The position numbers were made by a program, and so were the translations under genes. A model generated the notes under the pieces. The model had not been told where the DNA came from. It saw nothing but the letters and a program-made list of their open reading frames with translations, and ran no database searches. From Bacteroidia bacterium (GTDB lineage: Bacteria; Bacteroidota; Bacteroidia; J057), in the NCBI GenBank assembly GCA_041391665.1, contig JAWKNO010000002.1, positions 1,488,001 through 1,552,000 on the forward strand: a stretch of 64,000 bases of DNA, given 5' to 3'. The stretch's first letter is position 1, and each line of letters begins with the position of its first letter. Positions 26,289-37,300 of this stretch are shown one piece after another.

Positions 26289-28823
26289 ATGAAGCTGAGT
26301 CTATTCCGAATATATTTTCTTGCTACCCTGCTGGCCCTTCTTCCGGGTTTGGCAATTGGGCAAACGGGCGTGATTAAGGGGAAAGTAAAAGACCCCAACA
26401 ATGACCCGATTTCAGATGTTTCCATTGTCGTGCTGGATTTTCAGCCGGAAGTGAAGATTCGAAGCGATGCGGAGGGCAATTACTCTCTGAAACTTCCCTC
26501 CGGCCGTGTGTACCGGATCCAGTTTTCACATGTTGCCTATATCAATGCGGTTCTGGAACAGGAAGTCGCTGACGGACGGGTTTACGACCGTCCGGTTAAG
26601 ATGATTTCCCGGGCTGTTGCAGATGTAGAAATCATCGGAGAAAAGGCCCCCACCAGTATCGATGATCGCAGCGCGATGCTGGTATCTCCCATTAAAATGG
26701 AAAAATTGCTGGAAATGCCATCCGTAGCGCCCAGTGTGGAAGCTTTTACCAAATACCAGCCGGGAGTCGCCACCACCTCCGAATTTACCTCACAGTATCA
26801 GGTGCGAGGCGGGAATTATGATGAGAACCTCGTGTATGTCAACGGAATCGAAATCTACCGCCCCTTTCTTACCCGTTCGGGTCAGCAGGAAGGCTTGGGC
26901 TTTTCCAACGCAAGTATGGCCCAGGGACTAAAATTTAGCACAGGAGGTTTTGGCGCAGAATATGGAGACAAAATGTCTTCCGTGCTTGATATCGATTACC
27001 GCCGCCCTAAAGATTTTAGAGGAACCGCCGAAATTGGCATCATCAGCACAAATCTCCATGCGGAAGGAATAAGCAGGAATAAAAAAGATCCTGCAAAACC
27101 CGGCCGTTTTACCTGGCTTATGGGCGCGCGCCGTTTTTCGATGTCCTATTTACTCAATAGTCTTGAAACCAGGGGGGATTATCGCCCCAGCTATCTTGAT
27201 TATCAGGGGATGTTTACCTTTACGCCCAAATCCAAATATTATAAACCCCGGTACACAGTTGTCAATGGAGATACGACAGATGTCCTCTATTACCCCAACG
27301 AAAAACTTACCTTCACTTCTTTTTTTGCTGTCACCCAAAATCAGTATCGGTTTGATCCAACCGGGCAAGAAACCACTTTCGGCACTATTCAGCAGGCTTT
27401 CCGGCTAAGAGTGGCCTTTGAAGGGCGGGAAATCAGTTCCTATACTACCGGACTGGGGGCACTTATGGCTGAATACAAACCCCATACGCGACTTCAGTTT
27501 AATTATATTGTCACGGGTTTTAAAACCGAAGAAAGCGAATTATTTGATGTCGAAGGCGGTTATCTGCTCGGTGAAGTAAACACCAATTTCGGTTCCGACG
27601 AGTTTAACGAAACAGAGTTTGATCTGGGCATCGGCACACAGTTTCGGCATGCCCGAAACTATCTTGACGCATTTGTATTCAGTGCAGAAACCAACGGCCG
27701 CTGGACCAACAACAATAGTGCGACCCACCGCTTGTTGTTTGGCCTGAAATATCAACATCAAATCATTAATGACGATGTGAAAGAATATTCGGCACTCGAC
27801 TCGGCCGGTTATCTGGTTGATTCTACCGGTCAGTTTGGGCTGGACGAATATATTCGCGGTAAAATCACCCTGGAGAACAATCTGTATAAGGCCTATTTAC
27901 AGCACGAATGGCTGCTCACCCCCCAAATCACCCTGATCAGTGGATCAAGATTGCTCTATTATGACCAAATCGACCGGTGGATGTTTAGCCCACGGGTGCA
28001 GTTGCTGATTAAGGCTATGGAGGAAAAAAACGGAGAAACACAATTGCGGTTCAGATTGGCAAGCGGTCTTTATCAACAGCCTCCCTTTTACAGAGAATTT
28101 CGCAGGCTCGACGGGACAGTCAATACCAACCTGAGGGCGCAGAGCTCGCTTCACTTCATTGCCGGGATGGATTACCGGTTTTATGCATGGAACAGACCTT
28201 TCCGCCTGTTTTCTGAAGCTTACTATAAACGATTGTACAATCTTATCCCTTATGAAGTCCAAAATGTCCGGATTCGCTATTATCCCGACCAGATTGCCGA
28301 CGGATATGCCATGGGGATCGACGCCCGGCTCAATGGAGAGTTTATCAAAGGGATTGATTCATGGGTAAGTGTAGGTTTGCTGAAAACGGCAGAGGATATT
28401 GAGGGCGATGACCGAGGATATATTCCGCGCCCCACAGATCAGCGTTTTACCTTCGCCATGTATTTTCAGGATGAATTACCGGTCAACCCCACGTACAAAG
28501 TCCATGTGAGTTATGTATATGGAAGTGGTATGCGTTTTGGACCACCCAATAATTTTGATTTGCGCACCTTTTACGATTTCCCCGCTTACCATCGTGTGGA
28601 TATAGGTTTTAGCAAACTCATTTCATTTATCACCGGGGGAGAACGAAATAATAAAAAAGGCGTAGAGTCCATCTGGGCAACTGTCGAGATTTTCAATCTG
28701 CTTCAGCGTGAAAATACTGTTTCCTATGTATGGATAAAAGATTTGCAAAACCGGGCTTTTGCCGTTCCCAATCATCTTTCAGCACGGTTGCTCAATGCCC
28801 GTATTATTATCAAATTCCGTTAA
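26289..28823 (+). CDS. TonB-dependent outer-membrane receptor with carboxypeptidase-regulatory-like domain
   Basis: The 844-residue protein has a signal peptide ending AIGQ, an N-terminal carboxypeptidase-D regulatory-like domain (IKGKVKDPNNDPISDVSI, about 25-110), a plug domain (PSVAPSVEAFTKYQPGV through the RGGNYDENLVYVNGIEI segment) and a beta-barrel ending in aromatic/charged LNARIIIKFR. It should import a nutrient or siderophore, or another ligand, using TonB energy. It lacks the SusC-specific length (about 1000 residues) and no SusD lies beside it. Ligand is unknown. It begins 50 bp after tsaD. Confidence 0.88.
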   Translation: MKLSLFRIYFLATLLALLPGLAIGQTGVIKGKVKDPNNDPISDVSIVVLDFQPEVKIRSDAEGNYSLKLPSGRVYRIQFSHVAYINAVLEQEVADGRVYDRPVKMISRAVADVEIIGEKAPTSIDDRSAMLVSPIKMEKLLEMPSVAPSVEAFTKYQPGVATTSEFTSQYQVRGGNYDENLVYVNGIEIYRPFLTRSGQQEGLGFSNASMAQGLKFSTGGFGAEYGDKMSSVLDIDYRRPKDFRGTAEIGIISTNLHAEGISRNKKDPAKPGRFTWLMGARRFSMSYLLNSLETRGDYRPSYLDYQGMFTFTPKSKYYKPRYTVVNGDTTDVLYYPNEKLTFTSFFAVTQNQYRFDPTGQETTFGTIQQAFRLRVAFEGREISSYTTGLGALMAEYKPHTRLQFNYIVTGFKTEESELFDVEGGYLLGEVNTNFGSDEFNETEFDLGIGTQFRHARNYLDAFVFSAETNGRWTNNNSATHRLLFGLKYQHQIINDDVKEYSALDSAGYLVDSTGQFGLDEYIRGKITLENNLYKAYLQHEWLLTPQITLISGSRLLYYDQIDRWMFSPRVQLLIKAMEEKNGETQLRFRLASGLYQQPPFYREFRRLDGTVNTNLRAQSSLHFIAGMDYRFYAWNRPFRLFSEAYYKRLYNLIPYEVQNVRIRYYPDQIADGYAMGIDARLNGEFIKGIDSWVSVGLLKTAEDIEGDDRGYIPRPTDQRFTFAMYFQDELPVNPTYKVHVSYVYGSGMRFGPPNNFDLRTFYDFPAYHRVDIGFSKLISFITGGERNNKKGVESIWATVEIFNLLQRENTVSYVWIKDLQNRAFAVPNHLSARLLNARIIIKFR

Positions 28824-28912
28824 TTTCTTACATGGTTATAAGCAAACCAAAATTGATTCGTACTTTTTGTAAACGTAAACCCTGACAGACGTCTAATGAT
28901 AGGGATAATACA

Positions 28913-29335
28913 ATGAGAATATTTTTGGTCGAAGACAATCCGGGGGACGTCGTACTTACAAGAGAAGCACTAAAGGAGATTATTGGGCGGGAATTTCAAA
29001 TGGATGTCGCCACGGACGGTGCACTTGCTATATCGATGGTAGATGAAATGGAAACAGGCATTGTTTCTGTTCCAGATCTCTTTTTTATTGACCTGAATCT
29101 ACCAAAAGTCCATGGGAAGTTGGTTCTTGAACATATCCGAAGAATCCATACAACGAAAAATATTCCAGCCATCGTCATCTCCACTTCCAACCGGGCGGAG
29201 GACAGACGAATTGTTGAAGAAAACAAGCCGGGGTTTTATGCCATGAAACCCATGAATTACAATGACTTTGTCTTAGTTTTAAGGAAAGCCATAGAAACAT
29301 TAAATATCGACAACAAAAACTCACTACCGGTGTAA
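28913..29335 (+). CDS. Stand-alone response regulator receiver (Rcp1-like)
   Basis: The 140-residue protein is a single receiver domain. The acidic pocket is Glu7-Asp8, the phosphoacceptor is Asp60 in FFIDLNLPKVHG, Ser/Thr follows in VISTS, and the conserved Lys lies in YAMKPMNYND. The VEDNPGDVVLTREAL start is typical of Rcp1-type regulators that pair with phytochrome-like or PAS kinases. There is no output domain, so it must act by protein-protein contact or phosphotransfer. No kinase is adjacent; the PAS kinase at 1333 is a speculative partner. Its last 12 bases overlap the end of the converging glycosyltransferase gene. Confidence 0.92.
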   Translation: MRIFLVEDNPGDVVLTREALKEIIGREFQMDVATDGALAISMVDEMETGIVSVPDLFFIDLNLPKVHGKLVLEHIRRIHTTKNIPAIVISTSNRAEDRRIVEENKPGFYAMKPMNYNDFVLVLRKAIETLNIDNKNSLPV

Positions 29336-30592
29336 AACGGCAGATGCGTAGTTGTACCAGCTCATCTCTGAGGCAGATGCCGCCACATTTTCACGGGGAA
29401 TCGGTTTATCCAAAAATTTCAACATCACAGCCGCCATTGAATCAATATCCTCAGGCTCAGCCATATATCCATTATATCCATCGGTAATAGTTTCAGGAAA
29501 ATGCCCGACCCTTGTTGCAAGTACGGGCATTTGGAAATTGTAGGCCAGCGACTCCACCCCTGAAGGGGTAGCTGTCATATAATAAGTCAGAATAGCGTCG
29601 CTGATTTGAAAATACTGATGGACTTTTTCATTGGGCACAAATTCATTTACCACCACACAATGATCGCCAATGCCCAATGCTTCAATGAGTGCAAGCGGAT
29701 TGTAATTGCGCTCATCATCCGACTTTCGGAGGAAAAGTTTTTTTGCAGCGCCAAAAAGAAAGTTCTTCACCCGGGTCGAGAAGTTTTTCTGATCAAGCGT
29801 CTGCCAAAATGATTCCCCTACAATCAACAGAGAAATATCGCTTCTTTGTTTCAGCGCTTTCGCAAATGCCGGAATGACATGGTGAAGCCCTTTGTATTTC
29901 CGGATAAAACCAAAAAATAAAAAGACATTGGGCTGCAAGCCAAGTTTTGCTTTCATTCCTTCTACATCAAACCTGGGGTCTGGTGAGAATAAGTTATATA
30001 CCGGGTGATACAGTTTAATGATTGTTTTACCGCCGGCCGTATCTCTTTGTCCGGTTTCGTTTACAATAAATTTTTCGTTGGGAAAGGTACTTTGCAATTC
30101 TCCCGCGGTAGTATATGCATGAGCGATAAAGGTATCGGCAATTTTCAGCCCATAGCGGGTAAAAAATTTATCCAGCACACTCGCTTCTTTTTGCACCAGC
30201 ACATGCACATCAAACACAATTTCAATATCTGTATGCTTTTTCAGCATTCGGGCGATTCTCCCCATAGGCAAACCCTGCAGGGCAATTGCCCACTGAAATA
30301 CAACCATATCGGGATTCAGGTCGCGGATAAATTTCCAGGTAGCCCGCCAGGTTCCGGGCCGGTTGTAATTTGTCAGATACGTAACCTTAATATCCGTGCC
30401 TTCCAGAAACGACTCTTTACTGGATCTGTCCACAAAATCACGGGGAATAATCGCCGGATATTGCTGGGTCCAGGATACAATATGAACCTCCGTATCGGGA
30501 AGTTGATCCAGCGCTTTTGCCAGAGAGGTATTGTAATTGGAAATTCCGCCCTTGAACATTGGGCCTGGCCCAAAACAAACAATTTTTCTCAT
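29324..30592 (-). CDS. Glycosyltransferase family 4-type
   Basis: The 422-residue protein has the GT-B layout: N-terminal Rossmann half with FGPGPMFKGGISNYNTSLAKAL (a GG-loop as in GT4 enzymes) and C-terminal half with NVFLFFGFIRKYKGLHHVIPAF, a nucleotide-sugar binding region and the E-x7-E-type region TPSGVESLAYNFQMPVLATRVGHFPE. It should transfer a sugar from a nucleotide donor to a lipid or polysaccharide acceptor in the cytoplasm. The substrate cannot be read from the sequence. The converging response regulator overlaps its last 12 bases, and an S9 peptidase gene lies 36 bp downstream of that peptidase's stop, on the same strand upstream. Confidence 0.85.
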   Translation of the reverse strand: MRKIVCFGPGPMFKGGISNYNTSLAKALDQLPDTEVHIVSWTQQYPAIIPRDFVDRSSKESFLEGTDIKVTYLTNYNRPGTWRATWKFIRDLNPDMVVFQWAIALQGLPMGRIARMLKKHTDIEIVFDVHVLVQKEASVLDKFFTRYGLKIADTFIAHAYTTAGELQSTFPNEKFIVNETGQRDTAGGKTIIKLYHPVYNLFSPDPRFDVEGMKAKLGLQPNVFLFFGFIRKYKGLHHVIPAFAKALKQRSDISLLIVGESFWQTLDQKNFSTRVKNFLFGAAKKLFLRKSDDERNYNPLALIEALGIGDHCVVVNEFVPNEKVHQYFQISDAILTYYMTATPSGVESLAYNFQMPVLATRVGHFPETITDGYNGYMAEPEDIDSMAAVMLKFLDKPIPRENVAASASEMSWYNYASAVLHR

Positions 30593-30628
30593 TTTATTCA
30601 GTTCTCAATCGCTCTGCTGTACAGAAGC

Positions 30629-32698
30629 TTAGGGTTTCAGGTACGTATCCAGCCATTCGAAGAATACCCGGTGCCATAAGACGCCATTTTGTGGCCCCAA
30701 CACCCAGTGTCCTTCATCCGGGAAATAGAGAAAACGAGCCGGGATATCCTGCATTCGCGCCGCAGTAAAAGCTTGCATTCCCTCACCCAGCGGAACACGA
30801 AAATCCTTTTCATTATGAATCACCAGAATAGGCGTATCCCAGTTTGCGGCATACAAATGGGGAGAAAATATTTTGTAGGAAGGGTTGGGCTTGTTTTTCC
30901 AATATGGTCCACCCAAATCATGGTTTACAAAAAACAGTTCCTCCGTCGTTCCATACATGCTCTCCAGATTAAATACCCCGCAGTGTGCGATAAAAGCCTT
31001 AAATCGTTTTTCGTGATTGCCGGCCAGCCAGTACACTGAGTATCCACCATACGAGGCCCCTACAGCACCCAGACGGTCGGCGTCCACATAAGGTTCTTTG
31101 GAAACCGCATCCACTGCGCTGAGATAATCTTTCATGGCCTGCCCGCCCCAGTCACCGCTGATTTCATCATTCCACTGTTGTCCGAAGGAAGGCAAACCCC
31201 GACGATTGGGGGCGATGATGATATAGTCATTGGCAGCCATCAGTTGAAAATTCCACCGGTAGGAAAAAGACTGACTGACCGCAGACTGTGGCCCGCCCTG
31301 ACAGTACAACAGCGTGGGGTATTTTTTATTTTCATCAAACCCGGGAGGAAAAATCACCCATGTGAGCATATCTTCTCCATCGGTAGTTTTGATCATTCTT
31401 TTTTCCACTTTCCCCATTGCAAGCTGCTTGAGCAGAAAATCGTTGGCGGTCGTAAGCGGAGTATCTTTGCCTGTTTTCAGATCGACAAGAAATAATTCCT
31501 GCGGGGAAGAAAGCGTGGTTTTTGCGGCTACGAGGCCTTTGTCGCCGATATTGAAACTGTTGTAATTATGCTCTCCGGAAGTAATCTGGCGGTATTTTTT
31601 ACTTTCCACTTCAATACTTGCCAACTGATAGGTTGCCTGTACACCGGTGATAAAATAGATCGTTTTACCATCTGCGCTCCATTGCGGGTGATTGGCTTCC
31701 TGGTCGAGGCCTTCTGTAATTTCCTCTTTGTGCAGCGATTGCACATTCATAACAAATATCCGGTTGCGGTCAGATTCAAATCCCGGAGTTTCCATACTGT
31801 TCCACGCAAGGTGTTTTCCATCGGGAGAAAACACAGGGTCCAGATCATAGCCCAGCATGCCTTCGGTAAGGTTGGTAGTTTTTTCAGCCTGAAGGTCATA
31901 AAGATAGATATCCGAATTGGTGCTGACGGCGAATGCTTTACCGGAGAGTTTTTTGCAGGTATAAGCGATAAGAAAACCATTGGGGCTCCATGCGATTTGT
32001 TCAATACCGCCAAATGGGTTCATGGGCGAGTCAAATGGCTCACCATGCATGATATCGATCGGGTCGCCGGTAATTTTTCCGTCTTCATAATCAACCACAA
32101 AAATATGACTGTAACTGAAGTCATGCCATTGATTCCAGTGGCGGTACATCAGATCGTCGATAATGCGGGCTTTTGCCAGCGGCAGGTCGGGGTAAAGCTC
32201 CGTGACAGTAGAATCGATTTTCACATCCCTGGTATAAAGGATTTTATCACCTGTAGGCGCATAAAGGAAACCCGATATTCCACCTTCCACTTTTGACACC
32301 TGCATTTTATTGGACCCGTCGGCGCTCATTTCCCACAATTGGGATGAGCCGGATTCGGAAGAAATAAACCCGATTTTTTTTCCATCAGGCCGCCATTTTG
32401 CCTGCGATTCACTGCCTTCAAACGCAGTGATTTTTCTTATTTCACCGCCTGCTGTAGAGACTGTGTACAAATCCCGGTTTCCCTTATTCTCAGCAAGATT
32501 ATAGCGGGTAATCCCAAACACCACGGTTTTACCGTCGGGGGAGATATCATCCTGAGAAACTCTGCCCATTTCCCAGAGCTTTTCCGGGGTTAGGCGACCC
32601 GTCTGGCCAAATCCAGAAAAGGATGCCGTAAAATCAAAAACTGCCAGCAGTAAAAACGCCGGGAATAAACGAATAGCTGTAAAATTCATAACATTCAT
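30629..32698 (-). CDS. Secreted S9 family prolyl-oligopeptidase-type peptidase
   Basis: The 689-residue protein has a signal peptide (ending near SGFGQ), an N-terminal WD40-like beta-propeller (DISPDGKTVVFG, KWRPDGKKIGF, VFSPDGKHLAW, QWSADGKTIYF) and a C-terminal alpha/beta-hydrolase domain. The nucleophile is Ser549 in GAVGASYGGYS; the acid is in HNEKDFRVPLGEG and the base His in FPDEGHWV. Family members are dipeptidyl- or acylaminoacyl-peptidases that trim short peptides, here probably in the periplasm. It lies 36 bp upstream of the glycosyltransferase on the same strand. Confidence 0.92.
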   Translation of the reverse strand: MNVMNFTAIRLFPAFLLLAVFDFTASFSGFGQTGRLTPEKLWEMGRVSQDDISPDGKTVVFGITRYNLAENKGNRDLYTVSTAGGEIRKITAFEGSESQAKWRPDGKKIGFISSESGSSQLWEMSADGSNKMQVSKVEGGISGFLYAPTGDKILYTRDVKIDSTVTELYPDLPLAKARIIDDLMYRHWNQWHDFSYSHIFVVDYEDGKITGDPIDIMHGEPFDSPMNPFGGIEQIAWSPNGFLIAYTCKKLSGKAFAVSTNSDIYLYDLQAEKTTNLTEGMLGYDLDPVFSPDGKHLAWNSMETPGFESDRNRIFVMNVQSLHKEEITEGLDQEANHPQWSADGKTIYFITGVQATYQLASIEVESKKYRQITSGEHNYNSFNIGDKGLVAAKTTLSSPQELFLVDLKTGKDTPLTTANDFLLKQLAMGKVEKRMIKTTDGEDMLTWVIFPPGFDENKKYPTLLYCQGGPQSAVSQSFSYRWNFQLMAANDYIIIAPNRRGLPSFGQQWNDEISGDWGGQAMKDYLSAVDAVSKEPYVDADRLGAVGASYGGYSVYWLAGNHEKRFKAFIAHCGVFNLESMYGTTEELFFVNHDLGGPYWKNKPNPSYKIFSPHLYAANWDTPILVIHNEKDFRVPLGEGMQAFTAARMQDIPARFLYFPDEGHWVLGPQNGVLWHRVFFEWLDTYLKP

Positions 32699-32807
32699 CT
32701 TACCACTTTGTAATTCACAAAAAACACGAATGCCAAATATAGATAAAAGTAAACGGACTGGTCATTCTCCGTTAAAAAAAGTCAATCCGAATCGTTTATT
32801 TTGCACC

Positions 32808-33659
32808 ATGATAATTCTCAACGGAAAACTTTATGCCCCGGGTGATCCGGAAGCGACATTCCTTAACCGCTCATTCCGATATGGAGATGGCCTGTTTGAA
32901 ACTATCAGGATACACAACGGGCATCCACTTTCGCTGGATAGCCACCTCGCGCGGATGACAAATGGAATGAAGGCGCTAAAGTTTGAATTTCAGGCAGATA
33001 GCTTTGCTGAAAAAATCACCAGTGAGTTGAGACGAATGATGGAAATAAGCGGAATAGACAAACACGGCAAGGTTTCTCTGCGCATTTTCCGGTCCGGAGA
33101 GGGCAACTATAAACCAATCAGCCATTCACCATATTATTTGTTGGAAGGCTATGCATTGAAAGACGATTATTTTCAGTCAAAGGCAACATATACACTCACA
33201 GAGTACACAGATATCAGCTTGAATTCCAACCTTTTATCGCCATTCAAAACAACCAGTGCCTTACCCTATGTTATGGCAGCCATCCATGCAGAAGAAAAAG
33301 GGTTTGACGAATCGGTTTTGTACTGCAACGGGTATGTTTCAGAGACATCCTCATCCAATATATTTATTATTGAAAAACAGAAAATTCTCACGCCCCCTTT
33401 AAGCGCAGGATGTGTGGACGGAATCATGCGGAAGCGGGTAATTCGTCTTGCGGGAGAGCTGAAATTAAACTTTGCGGAAAAAAAGCTCAAGAGCAGGGAT
33501 CTCTCTCAGGCCGACGAGATTTTCCTGACCAACAGCATGCGGGGAATCATGCCCGTAAGACAATGGAAGGACCAGTTACTGGATGTAAGGGCCTTTACGA
33601 TGGTTCCTTTTTTAAAAAACTGCCTGATGCAAATGGTCAATTCCGAAACAAAGAAGTAG
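32808..33659 (+). CDS. Class IV PLP aminotransferase, aminodeoxychorismate lyase (PabC)-like
   Basis: The 283-residue fold-type IV enzyme starts MIILNGKLYAP (ATG 32808; a longer form from 32730 adds 26 basic residues unlike the family). Motifs are RSFRYGDGLFETIR, the PLP lysine in SPFKTTSALPYVMAA, and GYVSETSSSNIFII with LTPPLSAGCVDGIMRKRVI. This pattern fits PabC, which makes 4-aminobenzoate for folate, and is shared with branched-chain and D-amino-acid aminotransferases. PabC-like is preferred from the length and the FKTTSALPY segment, without pabA/pabB nearby to support it. Confidence 0.8.
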   Translation: MIILNGKLYAPGDPEATFLNRSFRYGDGLFETIRIHNGHPLSLDSHLARMTNGMKALKFEFQADSFAEKITSELRRMMEISGIDKHGKVSLRIFRSGEGNYKPISHSPYYLLEGYALKDDYFQSKATYTLTEYTDISLNSNLLSPFKTTSALPYVMAAIHAEEKGFDESVLYCNGYVSETSSSNIFIIEKQKILTPPLSAGCVDGIMRKRVIRLAGELKLNFAEKKLKSRDLSQADEIFLTNSMRGIMPVRQWKDQLLDVRAFTMVPFLKNCLMQMVNSETKK

Positions 33660-33995
33660 CCGGTGCCCGATTTGCAAAAAGAACCCGATGGTCAGAAAGT
33701 CAAAACTTTCCAAAAACAGAGATTTAAATACGTAATATTTTGCAGAGTGCGAAGCGCAAATGGTAACAAAAAATCCCCAAAGGGGCTTCCAGCGAATGAA
33801 AGCGCGGCGGATTGGCAAAGATTTTGGAAAATAGGTTATGATGAAAGGGTAATTATCCCGGTTTGGGGGTTGGAAAAATCAGGAAAACACAGAAATAAAG
33901 GCCAAAAGTACAGGTAAAATCTACTACGCATATGTTAAATTTTATTAAAAAATATCGCAGAAAATGGTAGTTTTACCAAAACTCCACCACTACTG
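33660..33995. other. Gene-free interval with no supported function
   Basis: These 336 bases hold no convincing gene. An 84-codon frame at 33663-33917 has no recognisable motif and no plausible start context. A small CCCC-AAA-GGGG hairpin at 33775-33785 is followed on the minus strand by Ts, which could be a weak terminator, but there is no minus-strand gene reading into it. Confidence 0.4.
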
Positions 33996-34340
33996 ATGGC
34001 AAAAAAGAAAAGAAATACGGACGGAATCATTTACTCCACAGATCCGGAATATCTTTATGAGGGCATGGAAGATCAGGAGGATGACTCACCTTTTGATCCC
34101 AGGAAACAAGACCTCCGGGTAAGTCGTCAAAGACTCAAGGGAAACAAGGTTGTGACGCTTATTACAGGATTTCGAGGGCCCGAATCCGAAATGAAAGAAT
34201 TGGGGAAAAAGCTAAAAAACACCTGTGGCTGCGGGGGCGCGGTCAAGGATGGAGAGATTATGCTTCAGGGAGATTTTAAGGAAAAGGTGGGCAATGAACT
34301 GCAAAAACTCGGGTTTAAATATAAATTTTCAGGTGGATGA
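33996..34340 (+). CDS. SUI1/eIF1-family translation factor (YciH-like)
   Basis: The 114-residue basic protein has a charged N-terminal stretch and a C-terminal SUI1 domain (about 45-114): KVVTLITGFRGPESEMKEL, then KLKNTCGCGGAVKDGEI and a final LQGDFKEKVGNELQKLGFK. SUI1 domains monitor start-codon selection in eukaryotic initiation; the bacterial YciH homologues bind the ribosome and influence initiation fidelity. Length is normal for the bacterial form. It stands alone between the PabC-like gene and the giant adhesin. Confidence 0.92.
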   Translation: MAKKKRNTDGIIYSTDPEYLYEGMEDQEDDSPFDPRKQDLRVSRQRLKGNKVVTLITGFRGPESEMKELGKKLKNTCGCGGAVKDGEIMLQGDFKEKVGNELQKLGFKYKFSGG

Positions 34341-34389
34341 TTACCCTTGTTAGGTTTTTATATTTTTGGTTTCACTTACTTGCTTGCAT

Positions 34390-37300
34390 ATGAACATACC
34401 ATTACGCTTATTTTTCCAGTTATTGTCATTCAGTTTTCTACTTGGGGGGACGATTATTTCCCATGCCCAGGTGACTGTTTCCACGGGTGTGCCGTTCTCC
34501 CAATATGTTACACAACTGGAAGGATCGGGTATAGATATTGTACCTGGCTCCATTATCATTAATTGTGATACAACCAACAATACGGGTACTCCTGCGATGG
34601 GTGCATTTTTGGGAAATGGTGCTGCAATGGGCCTTCCTGGTGGCACTGTACTGACGACAGGCTCCATTACCAATGCAACCCCTCCGACAGGGGGAAGTCA
34701 GGGAAATAATTTCCCTGGGGACCCGACCATCAACGCCCTTCCACAATGGGGTCCTCCGTTTAACAATACTTTTGATGCCTGTGCGATCACATTTGATTTC
34801 GTACCCTCATGTGATACAGTTAAGTTTCGTTATGTATTTGCATCAAATGAATACCCTACATTCGTCAACTCTATTGATGACGTATTTGCGGCATTCATAC
34901 AGGGACCCGGGTTTCCGGCATTTACCAATATTGCAACCATCCCGGTAACTAATGCGCCGGTATCCATCAGCAATGTGAATGCCGGTAATAATGCGGCATT
35001 TTTTGTAGCCAATGCAGGCGGTACCGGATACAACAGCCGCACCGTAGTACTGACGGGTAAAGCAGCTGTCGTTCCCTGCCAGACCTATACGCTCAAGTTT
35101 GTCATTGCTGATGAAAGCGATCAAATCCTTGACTCAGGTGTATTTCTGGAGGAAGTTACCTGCGGCGAAGATCCGCCAGCTGTCATCGCCCGGAACTTCA
35201 ACAATCCATTCAGTCCGGAAGCGGTTGAAGAATGTGTAAACGGTTACTTTACCTTCTACAATCCAGGCGATACCACCGTTCCGCTTACTATCAATTTCAC
35301 CATCCTTGGTACAGCTACCAGTGGTGCTGACTATGTGCCGCTGCCTTCATCTGTTACGATCCCCGCAGGAAAAGATTCTCTCAACCTGCCTGTAACTATC
35401 ATCGCTGATGGAATTACTGAAGGTCCGGAAACGCTGATCCTGGCCTTAAATATACTCAGTTGTCTCAGTGATACGGCAGTAATGACGATCCTGGATCCTT
35501 TCAAAGTGGACGCGGGGCCAGACCAGGGAGTTTGCTCCGGTGTCCCTGCTATTCTTGGAGGTGCTCCCGATCCGCTGGTCACTTACACATGGCAATCGAA
35601 TATAGGACTTCAGGGGCCGCTAAACTCTGCCAACCCCACAGCTACGCTCATTACAACATTCCAGCAAACCTTTAACTATGTTGTACATGCAACGGATGAA
35701 AACGCCTGTACAGACTCTGATACAGTAAAGGTAACTTTTGTGCCCCTGCCTCAAGCTGACTTTTTCCTGCCGCCTGCGGTTTGCGTAAATAATGTCGTCA
35801 CCATCACTTTTACAAAACCTCCTATCCCCGGAGCTACTTACGTATGGGACTTTGGTACTAACGTAAGTTCAGTAACCGGTGCGGGTGTAGGTCCCTATGT
35901 AGTATCATGGAATACACCGGGTCCCAAAACAGTAAGTGTTTATGTGATTGACAACAACTGTGTTTCCAATACGGTTGTCAAAACAATTACGGTAAATCCT
36001 ATTCCTACGGCAACATTTGGGGCCCTCAGCCCGGTATGTGCAGGTCAGCCCACGCTCGTAAACTATACAGGCAGTGCGCAGGCAGGCGCAACCTTTCAGT
36101 GGGATACTGATGGCGGTCTGCCGTCTCCATTAAATGGCCCCGGCCCTCACCAACTTGTATGGAATACACCGGGACAAAAAGAAATTAAGCTCATCGTTAT
36201 AGATAAAGGGTGTCCAAGTCCGGAATTCTCTCAATTTGTCACCGTTTTCCCCGTACCTGCTGCAACTTTTACTACCGCAGATTCAGTCTGTGAAGGGGAT
36301 CAGGTTCAGGTCGTTTACACCGGCGGAGCCGCTCCTCAGGCAAGTTTTGCATGGAACTTTGACGGTGGGCAGGTAGTCAATGGTTCAGGTATTGGCCCAT
36401 ATACCATCTACTGGCCTACTTCCGGTACAAAGCAGATTTGTCTTCAGGTAGAAGAAAATGGCTGTATCTCTACGCTATTCTGTAAAAATGTAAAGGTCCT
36501 TTCGCAACCAGTCGCCAGCATTGCACCGGTCGCCAATCAATGTTTTACTGGTAATAGCTTTAATTTTACCTATAACGGTACGCCTGCAAACTCCATTAGC
36601 TGGATTTTTGGACCGGATGCAAACCCGGCTGTCAGCAATTCATTTAACCCCGGGGCAGTTTCCTATATCAACCCGGGAATCAAAACGGTTTCTGTGGTCG
36701 TTAGCAAAGGTGGCTGTATTTCTGATACAGCTAAAATTTCTTTTGAAGTTATACCCGAACCCTCTGCGGCTTTTACCACCAGCAGTAATGGAATCTGTTC
36801 TGATGACTGTATTACTTTCAGTTATTCAGGAATTCCACAAGGCCCAAACCAAACCTATCTGTGGAATTTCGGATCGGGTTCTATACCTCCTACTTCTACT
36901 CAACCCAATCCTCCTTGTGTTACTTATTTCAGTGGGGGAGTAAAAACAGTTACACTTACGGTTTCCTATAAAGGCTGTGTGGTGTCCTCTTCACAGACTG
37001 TGACCATCAACAGCAGACCTATTGTCAGCGCAGGGGCGGATGTGGCGTTCTGCGAAGGAGATGGAGGCGCACTGATCAACGCCTCGGTAACGGGGGGCAC
37101 TGCGCCATATTTCTACTCGTGGACGTGTAGCGACCCGCCAAACTGCGGACTGAGCAGCAATGCGGTTCAGGACCCGACGGCCAACCCGCACGTGGCCCAG
37201 GCGACCGACACGGTGGTGTACTACCTGATTGTCAATGATGTGAATGGTTGTGTGAGCAATATCGACTCGGTGCAGGTAACGGTGAAAGCCAAACCTCGGA

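Noticed and set aside
33760..33800. Possible small RNA with a minus-strand terminator
   Set aside because: The stem is only 4 bp and no promoter-like sequence was seen upstream on that strand.
33663..33917. Short plus-strand frame of 84 codons between the PabC-like and SUI1 genes
   Set aside because: No motif, no signal and no start context; treated as non-coding.
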